Of a stretch of 64,000 bases of DNA, positions 59,056 through 64,000 are shown one piece after another (positions within the stretch are counted from its first letter, which is position 1; the number at the start of each line of letters is the position of its first letter). Source of the stretch: Heterodera schachtii (lineage: Eukaryota; Nematoda; Chromadorea; Rhabditida; Heteroderidae); NCBI GenBank assembly GCA_023374025.1, contig SIJG01000093.1:420760-484759 (forward strand). The letters are read 5' to 3'. The notes beneath the pieces are model-generated. The model was not told the origin of the DNA and did no database searches. It was given only the letters and a program-made list of their open reading frames with translations. A program made the position numbers and the translations under genes.

Positions 59056-59252
59056 TTAACTTAAATCCGCGTCTGGCAAGAGACGGGCGCACTCGACCAA
59101 TTTATCTTCCCAGACGTCCCAGTTGTTTTCTCCGTAATTCCGGGTGGCCCCAACATTCGCTCCCCCCCCCCCCCCCCCCCCCCCCCCCCTCACCCTTTCG
59201 GCCAACCAGTAAGCAGAAATGCCACGAGGATTTAGTAGGGCGAAAGGAGCTG
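59056..59252 (-). CDS. 3' end of an unrecognised gene with a poly-G intron
   Basis: Minus strand: acceptor GCCAG, then APFALLNPRGISAYWLAER (59193-59252), then a stretch made almost wholly of G on this strand (59159-59192) that would be either a 34-bp intron starting GTGAGG or a glycine run, then NVGATRNYGENNWDVWEDKL and VECARLLPDADLS with stop at 59056. Upstream exons were not found. The first exon and 200 bp upstream of it are copied at 60361-60602 with a base missing. A second poly-C run lies at 59009-59027. Confidence 0.4.
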
Positions 59253-59455
59253 GCAAAAACAAGGCGGAAATTGGAAAATTCGAAAAGCACTACTAAAGCA
59301 TTCCTTTTGTATGGTGCCTCCTATTTTTAGCGACCTCTTACATATGCTTTTGATGGGAGAAAATCATTGTTTGGAAATTTGGCTAAAATTTTAGAAATAA
59401 TTTAAGCTTTCCTATTTCATAACTTACAGTAAGATATGTAATCTTGTGAATAAAA
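59211..59455. repeat. About 243-bp direct repeat, copy 1 (copy 2 at 60361-60602)
   Basis: Starts AGCAGAAATGCCACGAGGAT and ends CTTGTGAATAAA. Copy 2 differs by a missing T (GGATTAG for GGATTTAG) and a few substitutions. The repeat includes the exon APFALLNPRG and its upstream intron. Confidence 0.9.
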
Positions 59456-60360
59456 TGTATTAATTGCAAGACCGACGAGAGACGAATACCGAGAAATTTA
59501 CCGAGTAGAGACGAGAGCCAAGACTCTCGCACAGCCCTTCCCTCTGTTATCAAAGAAATGAGGTTTTAAGCGGTCACAATTCTTTGCCAAGAAATGCTAT
59601 AGTAAAACATTGAAATTACCATTTTTGGGGTTTGTCAGCAATTTGTGCTGCTACTGCTCTCTCCCCCCTCTTTTTCCTCAAGGAGGGACGAAGAGAAAAT
59701 GTTTTCCCCGTGGCCAATTCTTTTTCTATGACTCATTTTTCGCTCATTCGTCCGCCCGCCCGCCGTCCTCTCGTCTCGTTTTTGAGTCATCCACAATTAG
59801 CAAATTGCAATTTATATGACATTTTATAAGATAAAATAATATTTGAATTAAAAAATAATAAATCCGGTGCTTCAAAAAGAAGACAACTAACAATAATTTT
59901 TAAAAAATTACTTTCTATGATCGAAGCACACAGGATTTCCTGTGTAAATTGCAAAAACTGTGCAAAATTTAAGGACAAATCATCCGAAAAGTGGCGCCCC
60001 TCACACCTTTCAGTCGGAAAATGCATATGTATTATATATGAATTTCCGGTCCTAAAATTGTTAGAGACTAATAATAATTTTAAAAACAAAAATTTATTTA
60101 TTTTTGTTTAATGCTGATGGAATAAAATGAGAAATGGGGCTTATAATTATGGAAATAAATTTGCGAAATATGGCCATAAAATATGGACAAAACCGATATT
60201 CAGCAGAAATTTGGGTGTGATTAATAGGCATGGCATAGTGATTTAAAATTTAAATGCACCAAAAAGTCACTCGTAATTAGAAGTCACTATTAGGCTTTGG
60301 GAACTATAATAGTTACGTTACTATTTGGCACTTTTTCAGCTATTTTGGTTAAACGCTCTA

Positions 60361-60602
60361 AGCAGAAATGCCACGAGGATTAGTAGGGCGAAAGCAGCTG
60401 GCAAAAACAAGGCAGAAGTTGGAAAATTCGAAAAGCACTACTAAAGCATTCCTTTTGTATGGTGCCTCCTATTTTTAGCGACCTCTTACATATGCTTTTG
60501 ATGGGAGAAAATCATTGTTTGGAAATTTGGCTAAAATTTTAGAAATAATTTAAGCTTTCCTATTTCATAACTTACAGTAAGATATGTAATCTTGTGAATA
60601 AA
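60361..60602. repeat. Direct repeat, copy 2
   Basis: See 59211-59455. The missing base breaks the exon frame, so this copy is non-functional. Confidence 0.9.
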
Positions 60603-60609
60603 CTACAAT

Positions 60610-61930
60610 ATGTAATGTGTTTAAAATTAAAAATCTTTTTCAGTCATGCCGCCTATTCGGGTTTCATTTTGAATTGATGGGAATGTTGTCAAAAGGGTTT
60701 TTATTAAGTGCTGTGACAAAGTTATGTATAAAAGTATCAATGATAGTAAACATAAATTTTTATTATTATTTCAATTTGATTTGACGTAAATCATTGAAAT
60801 CTGAATAACTGAAAATGTCCTGGTTTTTCTGATTTGTCCTGAAAAATGAGTGGACAGTGGTGCCCGAATGAATGGCTGTCATGCCAAAATTGGGTGGGAA
60901 TAATTTGTGGCCAAATCCAAATAAGGAAACAATTTAATCTTTAATTTCATAGCCAATATCATTTCAGCCAACTTCTGCTTAATCGGAATGATACTCTGAC
61001 CAGTGATCAGCAAATAAAAAAGTGATCAGGAACGAATGGGTGGGGGGGACTTGATCAGTAAAATGACGGATGTAAAAATGATCAGAATGAGTAAAATATA
61101 CAAAGTTGAGATAAGTGGTTTTGAATGAATATTATTGAGAGTGGGATCAGCAGAAAGAAATAGGTTTTGAGAAATGATTGGGAATTTTTTTTTAGATTTT
61201 TTACATGAAATTTTATAGCCAAAGCTAGGATTTTAAGGTGCTAAAAATCGAGAAATCGGTACCAAACAGTTGCTAAAAAAGTGAAAATGCCAAAATGGTT
61301 GCCAAACAAATTAAAAAATGTGTCAAAAAGGTATGAATTTCCAAATATCATTAACAAAAAAAACTTTTTTTCTGGCTTATTTCTGAAAATAATTTACCAT
61401 TTTGAAAAGTTCAATTTTAATGTTCTCGGCCTACACAAAAAATTGGGTTTTTTGAAACTCGGACTTAGGGCCAAAAGTGTCGCTTTATTTATGGAGGAAG
61501 GGGTGGGGGCTAAGAAGAAAACTACATCAAATATCACCAAATTCATTAATTAAAATCATTGTTTATTTGGTGGAAAAACAATTTTTATTTCAGCGTTTTC
61601 TTAAACGAATGCAAGTCATTTAATTAACAATTAATATTAATTAGTTGTCCAAATTTGCCCTTTCTCCTTCTCGGGCGGACGACGCCAGCAGAGACGAGCC
61701 TTTGAAAAAAGGCATTCACTGATTGATTGGAATTAAACTCTGATCAGGAAAGAAAAAAGTGATCGGATTTACCATCTCCGCAAAATTTTGATCAGATGAG
61801 TCGTCTGACTGACTGACTTTAAAATTGTTTGAAGGACGGCCGATTGCGCGGATTTTTGGCCCAGCAAAGAGTGAGCAGAAACTTTAAACAAAATAAAATA
61901 AAGTAAATAAAAATTTATTGTCAAATTTAA
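60610..61930. other. No gene recognised
   Basis: AT-rich with many TGATCA words. ORF 61281-61553 is low complexity without motifs or splice signals. Confidence 0.5.
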
Positions 61931-61940
61931 TTAATGCATT

Positions 61941-62130
61941 TTAGTGAGAGTAAACATTTTGCCAATTTCGGTGCGATTGCACTAAAAAATTTTGTCCAAA
62001 AATGTCAATAAAATGACGTACACTGACACTGCACGGTGCCGTCTTAGGCACATGAAGCTGCAGTTTACCAGAGCCGACCAGGAACCATACGGTGGTTGGT
62101 GGCATTTTGTCATACGGTACCTCACTGTAA
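61941..62130 (-). CDS. Possible exon of an unrecognised gene
   Basis: A minus-strand TTTTTACAG acceptor (about 62128) precedes VPYDKMPPTTVWFLVGSGKL and QLHVPKTAPCSV, then a GTGTACG donor or continuation to a stop at 61941. GC-richer than its surroundings. No neighbouring exons identified. Confidence 0.25.
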
Positions 62131-62868
62131 AAAATGAAATGGAAAAATGATAAATAACTCATACTTTTCCCAAAAACAAAATTATTTAATTATTGAAGGA
62201 AGTATTGTTTGTATTTACTATGGATGTACGAGATTTCGGTTTCGACTCTCGGAAAATTGGTTGACTCTCAATTAGCCCTAGCATTTATTAATTATTAATT
62301 AGCTACGTTGATTTATTTAACCACTTCTACTTGACTTAATTACCTTATTCTAATAATAATTCCTCTGAGGACTTTTTCAGTGACTAGCATTTCCAATATT
62401 ATTGATTACTGATCAGGGTACGGTACTGATCAGTTGCTTTTGCTTAAAAAATTTCAAAAATTGTTTGGAATTCCAAACTTGACAAAATTCGAAAAAGCCA
62501 GATCCAGAAAAGCCAGATTACCGAAGAATAGACTGTTGAAATAAAATAATTTATAATAAAAAATTTTGATTTTATTTTTTTAATCAATGAGAAATGTTAT
62601 ATATAATTTTAAATTTTCAAATAACAAAGCTAGGTAATTAACCTGAAAAAATTTTACACAATAAAAATTACAATTAATTTTAATTAATTAATTCAATAAA
62701 GTGTCAATAAACAAACTCTTAAAAAAACTAATTATCTTTATTAAATTATCATCTAACAATTGTTTATTAAACTAAAAAATATAAATTAATAATTCTTTTT
62801 GAAAACAAGGAAATTCTCTCAATAATTAAAAATGCCTTTAAATTTTATTTTATTTTATTATTAAATAA

Positions 62869-63849
62869 TAGAGATCGGAATTTTGCGAAAATACGGATAA
62901 GTATCAGTATTACGTACTTGACACCAATACGGATTAAGTACTTACGGACTAAAAATACGGAAAATCCGTAGTCCGTAAAAATCCATATCCAGAAAAAATA
63001 CGGATCCGTATACGTATAAGTATTTTTTAAATTTTTTGATAAAAATTGGTTTAATAAATACAAATCTTGAATATTAAAGCTAGAGGATTTTTATAACAAA
63101 TTTATTATCAATTCTAAGCAACAAAATTCAAGATAACAAAAAATTGGCAACAAATGGAAGTGAGGGTAAAATATTGGTACTTGTTAATTATCTGCGTTCA
63201 GATTTCAAAAAAAAAATTTTTTTGGAAACAGAGAGGGGGGGGGGGGGATCCGGCGGTTCCGATAGGCGTCGCCGGAATTTTTTAGGTTTGATTGCAATTT
63301 TTTAACAGATTTACACCAAAAAATGAACAAACTTGCGATTTTTAACCATTTCATGAATTTATTTGAACAAATTTCATAAAAAATATTTATAATTTTGAAA
63401 AATTTACAAAATGGAAAAAAATGAAAAAGAATTTCGCAAAATTTAAACGAAATGCAATTTAATAACGTAAAGGTTTTGAATTTTTGGCATAAAATTTTGC
63501 TTTTTTCCAATTTAATAATTTTCCCATATTTCCAGTGCTTTTTCGATTTTCATCGAAAATTTTACGGAATAGACCCTCAAATTTCAAAATTTTGGCGAAT
63601 TGACTGCACAAAATTTAAAAAATTACTCCATTTCACCTTAAAAACGCCAAAAAAAAATAGTCCGTAATACGTATCATAATTTATACGGATCAGTATCCGT
63701 ATTACGAACTTGACATCGATACGGATTACGTACTAAAAATACGGAAAATCCGTAGTACGTAAAAATACGTATCGGCCGAAAAAAATATGTATTACGGACT
63801 ACGGATCCGTAAAAGTACGTATACGGATCCGGTCCGTATCCGATCTCTA
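62869..63849. mobile_element. 981-bp foldback with ATACGGATCCGTA-type ends and 8-bp target duplication
   Basis: Termini TAGAGATCGGA / TCCGATCTCTA are flanked by TTAAATAA (62861-62868 and 63850-63857, perfect). About 170 bp inside each end are dense in ATACGGA, CCGTA and TACGTA words, inverted relative to each other. The centre contains a poly-G run and one GC-palindrome (CCGGCGGTTCCGATAGGCG, 63251) of the kind seen at 16 and 22 kb. The 8-bp duplication suggests hAT-type integration. Confidence 0.9.
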
Positions 63850-64000
63850 TTAAATAATATTATAAAATAAATTTATAAAAGTTAGATAAAAATTATTAAT
63901 AAAATTAAAATTCGAAATTTATTTATTTAAACATTCAAATAAATTTAAATTAGAATATTAAAAAAAAATAATTTTTTCTAATTTTAATGATTGAAATAAT

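Overview
This is a eukaryotic genomic window, most likely from a nematode. Genes are split into short exons by small AT-rich introns ending in TTTCAG or TTTAG. Recognisable products include a TWK-type two-pore potassium channel, FLYWCH zinc-finger proteins, a receptor-type guanylate cyclase and a metallothionein-like protein. GC-richer exons, long poly-G/poly-C runs and dense small repeats suggest a plant-parasitic tylenchid such as a cyst nematode; that placement is inference. No rRNA, CRISPR, origin or operator was seen.

Layout, left half. 0-3 kb: a C2H2/FLYWCH gene and an unrecognised gene. 3.1-4.2 kb: a 45/49-bp tandem repeat. 6.5-10.7 kb: a K2P channel whose large intron holds two 522-bp copies of a tiny transcription-unit-like sequence. 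11.6-14.4 kb: a membrane protein with an acidic repeated tail, then metallothionein-like exons. 15.2-17.9 kb: methylthioadenosine phosphorylase. 18.4-20.0 kb: a mitochondrial glutamate carrier. 20.0-26.4 kb: mitochondrial RNA polymerase, beginning 10 bp after the carrier stop. 27.1-28.5 kb: a broken guanylate cyclase. 28.9-30.8 kb: a well-resolved Cys-rich single-pass membrane protein.

Right half. 31.3-34.8 kb (minus): long-chain acyl-CoA synthetase. 35.0-36.3 kb: a DNA transposon with an ORF. 36.9-37.9 kb: a 940-bp palindrome. 38.3-41.8 kb (minus): a damaged ABCA transporter with two tRNA-like copies in an intron. 41.9-43.9 kb: two foldback elements. 44.4-44.8 kb: a decayed copy of the 11.7-14.4 kb exons. 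46.4-47.7 kb (minus): an acid-sphingomyelinase-like phosphodiesterase. 48.0-49.5 kb (minus): an inverted paralogue of the first FLYWCH gene. 52.3-55.0 kb: an LTR retroelement nested in a foldback. 55.5-57.05 kb: another foldback. 57.5-58.8 kb (minus): a secreted protein. The rest is AT-rich with a last foldback at 62.9-63.85 kb.

Two patterns stand out. First, at least five foldback elements have terminal inverted repeats that are arrays of a short word, and each element uses its own word. Second, several housekeeping-type genes (RNA polymerase, guanylate cyclase, ABCA) lack conserved catalytic segments or carry frameshifts, while neighbours such as the carrier and the Cys-rich membrane gene read cleanly. 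In several homology-anchored introns the reading frame also needs the terminal G or AG of the intron. Decay, assembly indels and unusual splicing cannot be separated without reads or RNA. Exon limits are read by eye; where a limit is approximate the entry says so.
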